The notes under the pieces are model-generated. The model did no database searches. It saw only the letters and a program-made list of their open reading frames with translations, and was not told the DNA's origin. Made by a program: the position numbers and the translations under genes. 64,000 bases of DNA. It comes from Leptolyngbya sp. NIES-3755 (lineage in GTDB: Bacteria; Cyanobacteriota; Cyanobacteriia; Leptolyngbyales; Leptolyngbyaceae). Below, in pieces: positions 47,572 to 56,049 of this stretch (the stretch's first letter is position 1; each line of letters starts with the position of its first letter). The DNA is taken from assembly GCA_001548435.1 (NCBI GenBank), contig AP017308.1, positions 1,559,030 through 1,623,029 of the forward strand. Reading direction: 5' to 3'.

Positions 47572-48203
47572 TGGGGAGAAGGAGAAGCTGAAGGACTAGC
47601 TGGAGACGGTTTTGGTTTATCGCGTTTCCATTCCATTAAAGGTCGATCGACTGCATTTTGAAAATTAATTGGAATCAGCAAAACTGACAGATCTTGATTT
47701 GCAGGCGGATCGACTAGAGCATAAAGGAAGTTGCGATTAAAATTCGGTTTGCCAATTACCAGGCGATGATTTTGCTGATTGCTTAATTTGACATCGACAA
47801 TTGCAGACGGTTGATCTAAACCGAATTCGGATTTTTTTGCAGCAGGAACTGTGAAGGAGCGATCGCTTTTTCCCGATGCTAAAAGATTGAGCAAAAATGC
47901 GATCGAGCTTTCATCCGCAGGCACAACTTCTGGTTTTCTCATCAACCACGGTGAAGGATTAATCTTACTTGCATCTTTCTGATTTGGCGGAACGGTTAAA
48001 GTCGTTTTCTCAAATGCTACGGTTTGCTTCGGAGTCTGTACTGTAAATGCTTGAACATCTTGCTCTTTGAAATTAAACAGCGGTTTCTCGTCCGATTTTG
48101 CTTCATCCACTTGAGGCGGTTTCTGCGACTCGGTGTAATACACATAGCCCCCCAACACCAGAGCCGCAAACACAAGAATTAACGAAGTGCGCTGAAATTT
48201 CAT
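47568..48203 (-). CDS. DUF4340-type membrane-anchored protein
   Basis: A 211-residue protein with an N-terminal membrane anchor (SLILVFAALVLGGYVYY, residues ~6-22) and an extracytoplasmic beta-rich part like DUF4340 (EKPLFNFKEQDVQAFTVQTPKQTVAFEK; SEFGLDQPSAIVDVKLSNQQNHRLVIGKP). The C-terminus is Pro/Ser-rich (KPSPASPSASPSPQ). DUF4340 proteins often sit beside ABC gliding or polymer export genes, but none is here. It is coupled to purU by a 4-bp overlap. Confidence 0.8.
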   Translation of the reverse strand: MKFQRTSLILVFAALVLGGYVYYTESQKPPQVDEAKSDEKPLFNFKEQDVQAFTVQTPKQTVAFEKTTLTVPPNQKDASKINPSPWLMRKPEVVPADESSIAFLLNLLASGKSDRSFTVPAAKKSEFGLDQPSAIVDVKLSNQQNHRLVIGKPNFNRNFLYALVDPPANQDLSVLLIPINFQNAVDRPLMEWKRDKPKPSPASPSASPSPQ

Positions 48204-48293
48204 AATCGGCATCAAATCACCGCAGCTATTTTAGAAGATTTCGCGGTATGTCGGCTCAGTTAGAATAAAGTGAAGCATTCGGAGGGTAAAGCG

Positions 48294-48590
48294 ATGACCC
48301 AAGCAACAGATTTGAAGCAAGTTGTAGAAGAGCGGATTACTCGGATTGTTGACGAATTGCGGGAGCAGTACCCGGATTTTCAGGAGTTGGATCGAACTGA
48401 GCAAATTCGCGAACACACCGATGGAATGCTAGAAATCTGGCAACCTCAGCAGGTTTTGGACATTCCAGAAGACGAATTAGTAAGCATCATCCGGGATATT
48501 ATGGTGATGGAAAGCTTAGCAGGATTGCTCAATGATCTCACACCGGAGCAAATGAAAATGTTTGACGAAGCGGTGAAGCGCGGAAATTAA
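48294..48590 (+). CDS. Antitoxin-like helical protein
   Basis: A 98-residue acidic, helical protein (MTQATDLKQVVEERITRIV) 2 bp before a PIN-domain toxin gene. It has no visible DNA-binding motif. GGAGGG is well placed for ATG 48294; an earlier in-frame start at 48270 is weaker. Position and size fit an antitoxin, but the sequence family is not one I recognise, so the role rests on context. Confidence 0.65.
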   Translation: MTQATDLKQVVEERITRIVDELREQYPDFQELDRTEQIREHTDGMLEIWQPQQVLDIPEDELVSIIRDIMVMESLAGLLNDLTPEQMKMFDEAVKRGN

Positions 48591-48592
48591 GA

Positions 48593-48991
48593 ATGAATGT
48601 TTTGCTAGATACGAATATCATCACCGCCATTATTAAAGAGAATCAACGAGCACTCAATCAATTTGCAATTGCAAGACAAGCCCGCTCAAGAATTTGTATT
48701 AGTTGTATTACGTACTATGAAATCAAGAGAGGACTTGTCTACTCTAATGCAAGCCGTCAATTGTCAAAGTTTGAAAGACTTTGTTTGACGCTTGAAGTTC
48801 TGTTAATGGATGATCTTGAAATCATTGAAACAGCTTCGAGAATTCATGCTGATTTAAGGCGAAGAGGTAGACCGATTCAAGATGCGGATATCCTGATTGC
48901 GGCAACCGCGATGTTCCACTCTCTCACGCTTATTTCTAACGATTCTGATATGCAAAACATAGAATCATTGAGTTTAGGTAATTGGCTTTAG
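48593..48991 (+). CDS. vapC: PIN-domain ribonuclease toxin (VapC-like)
   Basis: A 132-residue PIN-domain protein. Asp in LLDTNIIT (residue 6), Glu in YYEIKRG (~44), Asp in IQDADILIAA (~99) and Asp in ISNDSDMQ (~118) form the acidic site. It follows the antitoxin-like gene and ends directly at the start of the convergent rhomboid gene stop codon (48991/48992). It is a different lineage from the toxin at 20460 (about 25-30% identity by eye). Confidence 0.88.
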   Translation: MNVLLDTNIITAIIKENQRALNQFAIARQARSRICISCITYYEIKRGLVYSNASRQLSKFERLCLTLEVLLMDDLEIIETASRIHADLRRRGRPIQDADILIAATAMFHSLTLISNDSDMQNIESLSLGNWL

Positions 48992-49621
48992 TTATCGAAT
49001 CCAGGCTGAAAATTGATCGAAATATGAAAGAAATTGAGCGAAAATCTCTCTAATTTGTGGCAAATATCGAGCCGCATAAATTCCACCTAAAAATCCGAAT
49101 AAGTGTTCTTCCCAAGAAATTCGCTGGTTAATGGGCAGTAATCCCCAAAGATATTTACTGTGAAAAAACGCAGTGAAAACTAACAGTAAAACGGTCGGAA
49201 TATTTCGATCGAAGAATGCCAAAAACATCAGAAATCCCAAATACCCAAATGTAACTCCACTCGCGCCGATGTGAATGGTACGATTTCGCCCTAATAACCA
49301 AGTTCCCAAACCGCTTGTGAGAGCGACTGTCGCTGTGACTGCACCAAAATTCTGAGGATTCTGTAACAGGATTAGCCCGCCATAAGTGAGAAACGCGATC
49401 GAGTTGCTTTCCAAGTGCCCCCAACTTCCATGTAAAAACGGTGCAAACGCTATTCCCCACAAGCCTGATAGTTCACGCGGACGAATGCCAAACTGATTCA
49501 GCCATTTGCCAAATATTGAAAGATTCAGAATCGAAACGATCCAAGCGATTACTAATAGATATCCTAGAATTTTGGCTTGGCTCACCCAATTCATTACCGC
49601 AGTCTGGCTAAGATCGTTCAT
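48992..49621 (-). CDS. Rhomboid-family intramembrane protease
   Basis: A 209-residue polytopic membrane protein with about six hydrophobic segments. The catalytic Ser is in HIGASGVTFGYLGF (GxSG, ~121) and the catalytic His in WEEHLFGFLGGIYA (~172). HGSWGHLESNSIAFLTYG matches the HLxxN-containing helix. Substrates are unknown. The gene abuts the toxin gene end-to-end and is divergent from the acyl-CoA dehydrogenase gene. Confidence 0.9.
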   Translation of the reverse strand: MNDLSQTAVMNWVSQAKILGYLLVIAWIVSILNLSIFGKWLNQFGIRPRELSGLWGIAFAPFLHGSWGHLESNSIAFLTYGGLILLQNPQNFGAVTATVALTSGLGTWLLGRNRTIHIGASGVTFGYLGFLMFLAFFDRNIPTVLLLVFTAFFHSKYLWGLLPINQRISWEEHLFGFLGGIYAARYLPQIREIFAQFLSYFDQFSAWIR

Positions 49622-49665
49622 AGAAGCTATCGGAACACAAACATTAAATCTCTCACATTATCTAC

Positions 49666-50748
49666 ATGGAAACATCAAGCCTTCTGGAAACCTCAGAGAT
49701 TTATTTGCGGAATGAGATTGCTCCGATCGCGAATCAACTCGATGAAGATGTTGAACTGTTGCGATCGGCTTTGAAAGGATTAGGCGATCGACATCTTCTC
49801 GCGCTCCGTGTTCCTGAAACTTACAAGGGTGCAAACCTCGACAATCATCGATTTCACTCGTTTCAAGAACAAGTCGCACGATTTTCAGGTGCATTATCTT
49901 TTCTGCAAACTCAACATCAAAGTGCAGGAGCTATTTTATCGAAAAGTGAGAATGAATTGCTAAAACAAGCTTACTTACCTCGAATGGGAACTGGAGAGGC
50001 ATCAGTAGGAATTGGCTTTTCGCATCTCAGACGACAGGATGATCCGCCGTTAAAAGCAACCGAGACTAAAAACGGCTATCAATTTCACGGTCACATTCCT
50101 TGGATTACTGGATTCGGCATCTTTGAAACTGTTCTCGCAGCAGCACTTTTACCAAACGGTCAAGCAGTTTACGGCATGATTCCTTTTACCAATACAGAGC
50201 AAAATTCTGGTGGTTCGATTTGCTTTAGTGAACCAATGGAACTTGCTGCAATGAGTTCGACCAATACAGTGACAGCAGAATTGATTGAATGGAATATAGA
50301 TCAATCTGAAGTCGCTTTTGTGACCGATGCAGGAGCGATTTTTAAGAGCGATCGCACTAATATTCTCAATCACAGTTTCTTTGCTCTTGGTTGCGCTCAA
50401 GCAGGATTGGATATTGTAAGCCGCACTCAGGAAACGAAGCCTTATTTATCAATCTCTTCCAGTTACGAAACACTGCTCAAAGAATTGAAACAGTGTCGTC
50501 AGTCGATCTATTCGGCTCAAGATCAGAGCTTTGAAGAGCGGTTGAAATTGCGAGTTTGGTCGATCGATTTAGCCGTTCGATGTGCTCATGCAGCCGTAGT
50601 AGTTTCTAGCGGTGCAGCTAATTCTAAACGACATCCAGCCCAGAGAGTTTATCGAGAAGCATTGGTGTTTTCTGTTTCAGGACAAACGGCAGCAGTTTTA
50701 GAAGGAACACTCGATCGCATTTCTGCAACGTCACGCCGCGATCGCTAA
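49666..50748 (+). CDS. Acyl-CoA dehydrogenase-family flavoprotein
   Basis: A 360-residue protein of the acyl-CoA dehydrogenase superfamily. The N-terminal helical domain (EIAPIANQLDEDVELLRSALKGLGDRHLLALRVPETYKG) is followed by the beta domain (VGIGFSHLRRQDDP, GYQFHGHIPWITG) and a C-terminal helical domain. The general base of true acyl-CoA dehydrogenases is not evident, and the protein is shorter than usual (~380-390). A desaturase or monooxygenase-like subtype is possible. The last 18 bp overlap the convergent radical SAM gene. Confidence 0.8.
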   Translation: METSSLLETSEIYLRNEIAPIANQLDEDVELLRSALKGLGDRHLLALRVPETYKGANLDNHRFHSFQEQVARFSGALSFLQTQHQSAGAILSKSENELLKQAYLPRMGTGEASVGIGFSHLRRQDDPPLKATETKNGYQFHGHIPWITGFGIFETVLAAALLPNGQAVYGMIPFTNTEQNSGGSICFSEPMELAAMSSTNTVTAELIEWNIDQSEVAFVTDAGAIFKSDRTNILNHSFFALGCAQAGLDIVSRTQETKPYLSISSSYETLLKELKQCRQSIYSAQDQSFEERLKLRVWSIDLAVRCAHAAVVVSSGAANSKRHPAQRVYREALVFSVSGQTAAVLEGTLDRISATSRRDR

Positions 50749-52389
50749 CGAACTCGCCAAATGCTTCTCTAGCGTCGTTTGTGGAATTGCACCTTGTAAA
50801 TGGCTCCACGGCAAAACGCGATCGAGTTCCCAACGATCGAACACATAGTCATTCATATCCGGTAACTGTCCTTTGAGTTCTTTAAATGCTCGTCGGTAGC
50901 TACCAAGCGAATCTCCATAGTTCCGAACTAACTCTAAGAACTTAGAAAGTCGTCGATCGCCTCTTGATAGCAAAGCTTGAATGACTGACCAATTGTAGCT
51001 TTCAGGACGAAAATCGATGCCTTGCGATCGGAGTTGTTTCTGAAGAAATTGCAGGCGTTTTTCAGATTGTGGATTGACTCCAAACCATTGAAACGGTGTA
51101 TGTGATTTTGGAACAAACGTGCTGCAACCCAGTGTTAGTTTTAGTCCAGGAACCGCTTTTTTTAGCGATCGCATCATTGCAACCGTTTGATCTAAATCTC
51201 CCGATTCTTCTCCAGGAATTCCAACCATTCCATACAGCTTTAATGCACTTAATCCGCCTGCTTTAGCATTAATCGCAGCTTGAACAATCTCATCAGAGGT
51301 GAGCTTCTTATTGACAATCTGTCGAACGCGATCGCTACCACTTTCAACCGCGATCGTAATTGATCGAGCATCATGTTTCACCAATGTTTGAGTTAGCTTC
51401 TCAGTTACAGTGTTCGTTCTAACTGAAGATAAGCTTAATCTCACTTGATCGAATTGTGGCTGATTGAGATGATCTAGCAAGCTCTCGAATTCTGGATGCT
51501 GCGTCACAGATGCACCGAGTAAACCTAATCGATCAGTGAATTTCAAACCTTGTTCGATCGCAGGAATCAGAGAAGCTTCAACATCTGCAACTCGAAACGG
51601 TAATGTCAGATAGCTTGCCAGACAGAAGCGGCACATCTCTGGACAACTCCGCACCACTTCTACCATAAAGATATTTTCCCAAGCAGCTTTCTCTGTAACG
51701 ACTGTGGAAGCTGAAAGGGTGTTACCACGATAGGTTTGTTTCTGAACCTGAGCGGGAATTGAACTATCAATCGGTTTGATCTCAGCGATCGCACCATTTG
51801 GACTTTTGTAAGTTACCTCGTACAGGCTCGGAACGTATATTCCAGGAACTTGGGCGAGATGCTTGAGTTGAGTTTGTCGATCGGCATGACGAACTTCCTG
51901 ATACGCATTGATAAACGCATCGAGCAAAATCTCACCATCTCCAAGCAAAAACACATCAAAGAAGTCGGCATACGGTTCGGGATTTGCTGTGAGAACGGGA
52001 CCGCCACCGAAAACAATTGGATGATCCGATCGCTCTCGACTCCAAATCGGAATATCCAACGATTCCAACAGTCCCAAAATATTCACATAGTCCAACTCCC
52101 AAGACATTGAGAAACCGAGCAATTCTGGCTCAGACGGCAACGACTCATGCACATCGGTGAACAATCGGGCAACCTCTAAATCCGATCGCGCCGCCAATGT
52201 TGCCCAAACCACCTGATAACCGAGTGAAGTAATGCCAACACTGTACTCATTTGGAAATGCAAAAATAAGCGGAATTGCGTCTGCTTGAGGAGTCGCAGGC
52301 GTGAAGAGTAAACGTTCGGATGAGAAAGGAGAATTGACAACTCCCCTGCCTGAAGGCAAGGGGATTCTTGGTTCAATGGGACTACTCAT
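50731..52389 (-). CDS. B12-binding-type radical SAM protein with transposon-derived start
   Basis: A 552-residue radical SAM enzyme. The N-terminal domain (ITSLGYQVVWATLA to VFGGGPVLTANPEPYADFFDVFLLGDGE) is a cobalamin-binding-like fold, and the 4Fe-4S cluster motif is RSCPEMCRFCLASYL (~residue 238). Its product is unknown; homologues are widespread in cyanobacteria. Residues 1-19 (MSSPIEPRIPLPSGRGVVN) are encoded by the right end of the TnpB element. ATG 52389 overlaps the tnpB stop codon (ATGAGTAG) and uses GGGGAGGG within tnpB. No start codon exists between that end and the conserved part. Confidence 0.82.
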   Translation of the reverse strand: MSSPIEPRIPLPSGRGVVNSPFSSERLLFTPATPQADAIPLIFAFPNEYSVGITSLGYQVVWATLAARSDLEVARLFTDVHESLPSEPELLGFSMSWELDYVNILGLLESLDIPIWSRERSDHPIVFGGGPVLTANPEPYADFFDVFLLGDGEILLDAFINAYQEVRHADRQTQLKHLAQVPGIYVPSLYEVTYKSPNGAIAEIKPIDSSIPAQVQKQTYRGNTLSASTVVTEKAAWENIFMVEVVRSCPEMCRFCLASYLTLPFRVADVEASLIPAIEQGLKFTDRLGLLGASVTQHPEFESLLDHLNQPQFDQVRLSLSSVRTNTVTEKLTQTLVKHDARSITIAVESGSDRVRQIVNKKLTSDEIVQAAINAKAGGLSALKLYGMVGIPGEESGDLDQTVAMMRSLKKAVPGLKLTLGCSTFVPKSHTPFQWFGVNPQSEKRLQFLQKQLRSQGIDFRPESYNWSVIQALLSRGDRRLSKFLELVRNYGDSLGSYRRAFKELKGQLPDMNDYVFDRWELDRVLPWSHLQGAIPQTTLEKHLASSLAIAA

Positions 52390-52470
52390 GTAGCTTGCCC
52401 TCCCCAAAATTCATTGCGATGTGCCCCACCGCTGTATATCCACGTTGCAAAACCACTTGCGCCGCAGCCA
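52336..52470 (-). ncRNA. Candidate right-end (omega) RNA of the TnpB element
   Basis: In IS200/IS605 elements the guide RNA scaffold comes from the 3' end of tnpB and the right end. This region carries that position and the CCCCTTGCC/GGCAGGGG hairpin. The guide would be the bases following 52334 on the minus strand, inside the radical SAM gene. Extent and expression are inferred, not seen. Confidence 0.35.
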
Positions 52471-53572
52471 CATCTCGATTCGTTTCATACCCACACTCAG
52501 GACAGTTGTGTATTCGCTCAGACAGTTCCTTCTTGCCTGTGTGCGTCTGGCATCTAGGACAAGTTTGACTTGTTCCACTGGGATTGACCTGAGCGAAGTA
52601 TGCGCCCCGCTTGAAACAAACATGATTCAAGATATCGAGGAACTGTCCAAACCCTGCATCCAGTGTGTGCTTGCATAGCATCCCAGATGACATCGCTTTG
52701 AGATTCAAGTCCTCAGCAAACACAGTCTGCTCCTGGTCGCACAAATGATGAGCGGTTTTGAAATGAAAGTCTTTACGACGATTCGAGACGGTTTCGTGAT
52801 GCTTGGCAATTCGATGTTGCAGTTGACGAAACTTTCTAGAGCCTTTCTTCTTACGCTTCAGTTGACGTTGCAGCGATTTCAGCTTGCGGTGTCCATCCAC
52901 AAAGAATCGAGGTCGATCAATCAACTCACCATCAGACGTTGCCAAAAAATGCTCCAACCCTAAATCGATGCCCAGTCCGCGACCGGATGGTGAAGCTTGA
53001 GGAACTTCAACATCGCATTGCAACGTGAGCATCGCATAGTAGCCAGATGCTCGTTTCACAACCCGAATTTGCTTGACCTCAAAACCATCAGGAATGGGAC
53101 GAGACAAGTGTATTTTGACCAAACCAATCTTCGGAAGATTGACCCAATCCTCATCATCAAATCGTGTCACAGATTCTAAATTCAGTTGCGGAAACACAAA
53201 AGAGCGCATCCGTTTTTTGAATCTAGGGAATCCGTGCCCCCGCTCCCACATTGCAACAAACGCTGCTTCTAGTTGACGCAATACTTGTTGCAGGACATGG
53301 GTGTGAGGCAATTTCAATTCAGGAATTGATTGCTTTGCCGCTGCAAGTGTTTTGCACTGACGAGCAAAAGTGGGTCGGGGTGCATCAGCAGGAATGATGT
53401 ACTCCTGTTTGATGTTGCATGAATTGATATCGCATTTACGGGAATTAACCCAGTCTTTCCGCTCACGCAATGCGAAGTTGTAGACCTTGCGGCAAATATT
53501 AAGCCACTGGTCGAAGGTGTTGCGCTGTGTGTCGGTCGGAATGAGTTTGTACTCGTAGGTTAGATTCAGCAT
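52382..53572 (-). CDS. tnpB: TnpB RNA-guided nuclease
   Basis: A 396-residue TnpB. RuvC residues are Asp in GLGIDLGLEHFLATSDGE (~205), Glu in TVFAEDLNLKAM (~288) and Asp in NRDVAAAQVVLQRG (~367). The zinc ribbon has both pairs (CPRC and CPEC). TnpB uses a right-end RNA to cut DNA next to a transposon-adjacent motif and thereby helps keep the element. The protein looks intact. ATG 53572 is the conventional start. The last codons carry the ribosome-binding site for the downstream radical SAM gene. Confidence 0.93.
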   Translation of the reverse strand: MLNLTYEYKLIPTDTQRNTFDQWLNICRKVYNFALRERKDWVNSRKCDINSCNIKQEYIIPADAPRPTFARQCKTLAAAKQSIPELKLPHTHVLQQVLRQLEAAFVAMWERGHGFPRFKKRMRSFVFPQLNLESVTRFDDEDWVNLPKIGLVKIHLSRPIPDGFEVKQIRVVKRASGYYAMLTLQCDVEVPQASPSGRGLGIDLGLEHFLATSDGELIDRPRFFVDGHRKLKSLQRQLKRKKKGSRKFRQLQHRIAKHHETVSNRRKDFHFKTAHHLCDQEQTVFAEDLNLKAMSSGMLCKHTLDAGFGQFLDILNHVCFKRGAYFAQVNPSGTSQTCPRCQTHTGKKELSERIHNCPECGYETNRDVAAAQVVLQRGYTAVGHIAMNFGEGKLHE

Positions 53573-53770
53573 AAAACCAATATAGCCTTCATCTGAATAA
53601 ACAGATGTGTATTTATTCAAAATTCTCGATGAAGCTTTTGATTTTGTTTAGCTAAGGCTTGAAAGCCGTCCTAGAAGGACGGGGCTTGTACCCATTCTCT
53701 CGGTCACAGAAACACGATCGAGCATTAACTTCTTCAGCCTAGCACTCGATCGCGATCGCCGTATTGACAA

Positions 53771-53807
53771 ACAAAAAGCTGAGACTGTCCCACAACACAA
53801 TCTCAGC
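53771..53807 (-). terminator. Terminator of the Rre1-like regulator gene
   Basis: GCTGAGA (53778-53784) and TCTCAGC (53801-53807) form a 7-bp stem with a 16-nt loop. On the minus strand it is followed by TTTTTGTTTG. It lies 27 bp past the regulator stop codon. Confidence 0.7.
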
Positions 53808-53833
53808 CTAGCTGTTGAAGATAAAAGAAAAAC

Positions 53834-54529
53834 CTACTTGATCAATCCGGCTCTCAGTGCACGAACCGCAATTTGAGTTCGATCGTTCACACACAGCTTA
53901 TTCAAAATGTTGCGAACGTGCGTTTTCACCGTCCCGATCGTAATGTACAACCGCTCTGCAATTTCAGCATTGCTCCGTCCATCCACAATCAGTTCTAGAA
54001 CATCCAACTCGCGAGTGGTCAGCGGATAATCCGAAATCATACCGCTATCTTCAGTCGAAAGCCGATTAATTGTCACCGTTGTCGCAGCGATCGAAGGTTG
54101 CGCCAATTTCACTTGGGAAAGAACAATTCTTGCGATTCCGGGATCAATCCAAGCATTTCCACCTGCGGTCGTTTGAATCGCCTCTGCTAACCGTCCACCG
54201 CTGATATCCTTCATGCAGTAAGAATCGGCTCCCGCTGCGAACGCCGCCAACACCATCTCTTCATCATCGTGCATCGTCATGATCAAGACTTTGGTATCGG
54301 GCGATTCTGCATCGGCTCTAAACTGTTGGGTCAGCTCGATCCCGGTCATGTCAGGCAAACCGATATCGACGATCGCCACATCCGGTTGAACTGAGCGGAT
54401 TAGATTTAAGCCCGATCGAGCATCCCGCGCCTCTCCGACAAGTTCGATCCCTTGCTCTTTGAGGAGCGCACGAATTCCAAACCGAGTGAGATCATGATCT
54501 TCAATCAGCACTACTCGAATCTTATCCAT
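53834..54529 (-). CDS. rre1: NarL/LuxR-type response regulator, Rre1-like
   Basis: A 231-residue regulator. The receiver domain has LIEDHDLTR, phospho-acceptor Asp in VAIVDIGLPDMTG (~56) and Lys in YCMKDISGG (~109). After a ~40-residue linker the LuxR helix-turn-helix reads LTTRELDVLELIVDGRSNAEIAERLYITIGTVKTHVRNIL. The ending RTQIAVRALRAGLI agrees with cyanobacterial Rre1 (Ycf29-related), which works with kinase Hik34/Hik2 in stress gene control. The assignment to Rre1 is likely but not certain from sequence alone. Confidence 0.82.
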   Translation of the reverse strand: MDKIRVVLIEDHDLTRFGIRALLKEQGIELVGEARDARSGLNLIRSVQPDVAIVDIGLPDMTGIELTQQFRADAESPDTKVLIMTMHDDEEMVLAAFAAGADSYCMKDISGGRLAEAIQTTAGGNAWIDPGIARIVLSQVKLAQPSIAATTVTINRLSTEDSGMISDYPLTTRELDVLELIVDGRSNAEIAERLYITIGTVKTHVRNILNKLCVNDRTQIAVRALRAGLIK

Positions 54530-54819
54530 CTTGGCTACTCCAACAGAAATATAAACTTTAAGCTCAATTGCAGATTTATTTTGCTGAAACGATTCTAGAC
54601 CGGATGGCGGAGATTGTCGGTCTACCCAGAGTCAGAGCTTTAGAAAGGAAAAATTTGTTCTTCACTCTACCTTTGGGGTGACTTTTGTTAACTTTTTGAT
54701 ACATTTTTGACTCTAAGAATTAATTGCTGCTAGAGCATGAGAGTGGAGGTTTTCTATCTTTTTGGGTAGCCGTCCTGAGGTATCGTGATCAATAGCGATC
54801 GAATTCAATTTTTGAAAAA

Positions 54820-56010
54820 ATGACCCTGGTTCCTCATAAAAAAGCGAAAGCACTCAAACCTTCGAGCCGCCGTCCTGCAAAAGAGTTGTGCAGTGAATGT
54901 GGTCTGTGTGATACCTACTACATTCACTACGTCAAAGAAGCCTGCGCGTTTATCAATCAACAGATTCCCGAACTCGAAGAACAAACCCACGGACGCAGCC
55001 GAGATCTAGAACAATCGGACGATTTGTATTTCGGAGTGCATCAGGACATGATGGCAGCCCGGAAAACTCAGCCGATTCCAGGAGCGCAATGGACAGGGAT
55101 TGTAAGTACGATCGCCATTGAGATGTTGACTCGTGGCATGGTCGAAGGTGTGGTCTGCGTTCAAAATACAGAAGACGATCGCTTTCAACCCAAGCCAATT
55201 ATTGCGACGACTCCAGAGGAGATTCTTGCCGCACGAGTGAATAAACCCACGCTTTCCCCAAATCTTTCCGTTTTAGAGCTAGTTGAACAATCGGGAATGA
55301 AGCGCTTATTAGTGATCGGAGTGGGTTGCCAGATTCAGGCGCTTCGGGCTGTGGAGAAAAAGCTAGGACTTGAAAAGCTTTACGTGTTGGGAACGCCTTG
55401 TACCGATAATGTGACTCGTGCAGGATTGCAAAAATTCTTAGATACCACCAGTCGATCGCCAGAAACGGTTGTGTACTACGAATTCATGCAAGATTTCCAA
55501 GTTCACTTCAAACACGAAGATGGCTCGACCGAATTAGTGCCGTTCTTCGGTTTGAAAACAAATCAGCTTAAAGATGTGTTCGCGCCTTCGTGTTTAAGCT
55601 GCTTTGACTATGTGAATTCGTTAGCAGATTTAGTGGTTGGCTATATGGGTGCGCCATTTGGATGGCAATGGATCGTCGTGAGGAACGATCGCGGTCAAGA
55701 AATGCTCGATCTTGTTCAAGATCAGATCGAAACTCAGGCTGTTATGTCGAAGGGCGATCGACATCAAGCTGTGCAACAGAGTATTCCTGCTTATGACAAA
55801 GCGGTTACTCTACCAATGTGGGCAGCGAAACTCATGGGCGTTGTGATCGAAAAGATTGGTCCTAAGGGATTGGAATATGCTCGATTCTCGATCGATTCTC
55901 ATTTCACCCGTAACTATCTGTACGTGAAACGAAATCATCCTGAGAAGCTAGAGCAGCACGTTCCAGGATATGCCAAGAAGATTGTTTCCCAGTACAAGCT
56001 CCCTGACTAA
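54820..56010 (+). CDS. bciB: Ferredoxin-dependent 3,8-divinyl (proto)chlorophyllide reductase BciB
   Basis: A 396-residue Fe-S flavoprotein of the F420-hydrogenase beta-subunit family. An N-terminal CSECGLCDTYYIHYVKEACAF cluster motif is followed by GAQWTGIVSTIA, GVGCQIQALR, GTPCTDNVTR and the Cys pair in APSCLSCFDYVN. This matches cyanobacterial BciB (Synechocystis Slr1923), which reduces the 8-vinyl group during chlorophyll a synthesis. The related plant hydroxymethyl chlorophyll a reductase is the alternative, but cyanobacterial context favours BciB. Confidence 0.9.
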   Translation: MTLVPHKKAKALKPSSRRPAKELCSECGLCDTYYIHYVKEACAFINQQIPELEEQTHGRSRDLEQSDDLYFGVHQDMMAARKTQPIPGAQWTGIVSTIAIEMLTRGMVEGVVCVQNTEDDRFQPKPIIATTPEEILAARVNKPTLSPNLSVLELVEQSGMKRLLVIGVGCQIQALRAVEKKLGLEKLYVLGTPCTDNVTRAGLQKFLDTTSRSPETVVYYEFMQDFQVHFKHEDGSTELVPFFGLKTNQLKDVFAPSCLSCFDYVNSLADLVVGYMGAPFGWQWIVVRNDRGQEMLDLVQDQIETQAVMSKGDRHQAVQQSIPAYDKAVTLPMWAAKLMGVVIEKIGPKGLEYARFSIDSHFTRNYLYVKRNHPEKLEQHVPGYAKKIVSQYKLPD

Positions 56011-56017
56011 AAAGAAA

Positions 56018-56041
56018 GGAGATGGTTTGAGTTCCATCTCC
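56018..56041. terminator. Bidirectional terminator between bciB and ccmR
   Basis: GGAGATGG and CCATCTCC form a perfect 8-bp stem with an 8-nt loop. On the minus strand it is followed by TTTCTTTTT, serving the LysR gene. It lies 8 bp past the bciB stop codon. Confidence 0.75.
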
Positions 56042-56049
56042 CTGTCTCT

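Larger units (their letters stand above)
52334..53690 (-). mobile_element. IS200/IS605-type TnpB element without tnpA
   Basis: The element carries one tnpB gene. The left end (high coordinate) has a hairpin at 53663-53686 (AAGCC/GGCTT with GTCC/GGAC). The right end has a hairpin at 52343-52363 (CCCC-TGCC, loop TGAA, GGCA-AGGGG) and terminates near TTGTCAA (minus strand, 52340-52334). These are typical subterminal hairpins of this superfamily. With no tnpA it depends on a transposase elsewhere. It has inserted at the very start of the radical SAM gene. Confidence 0.82.
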
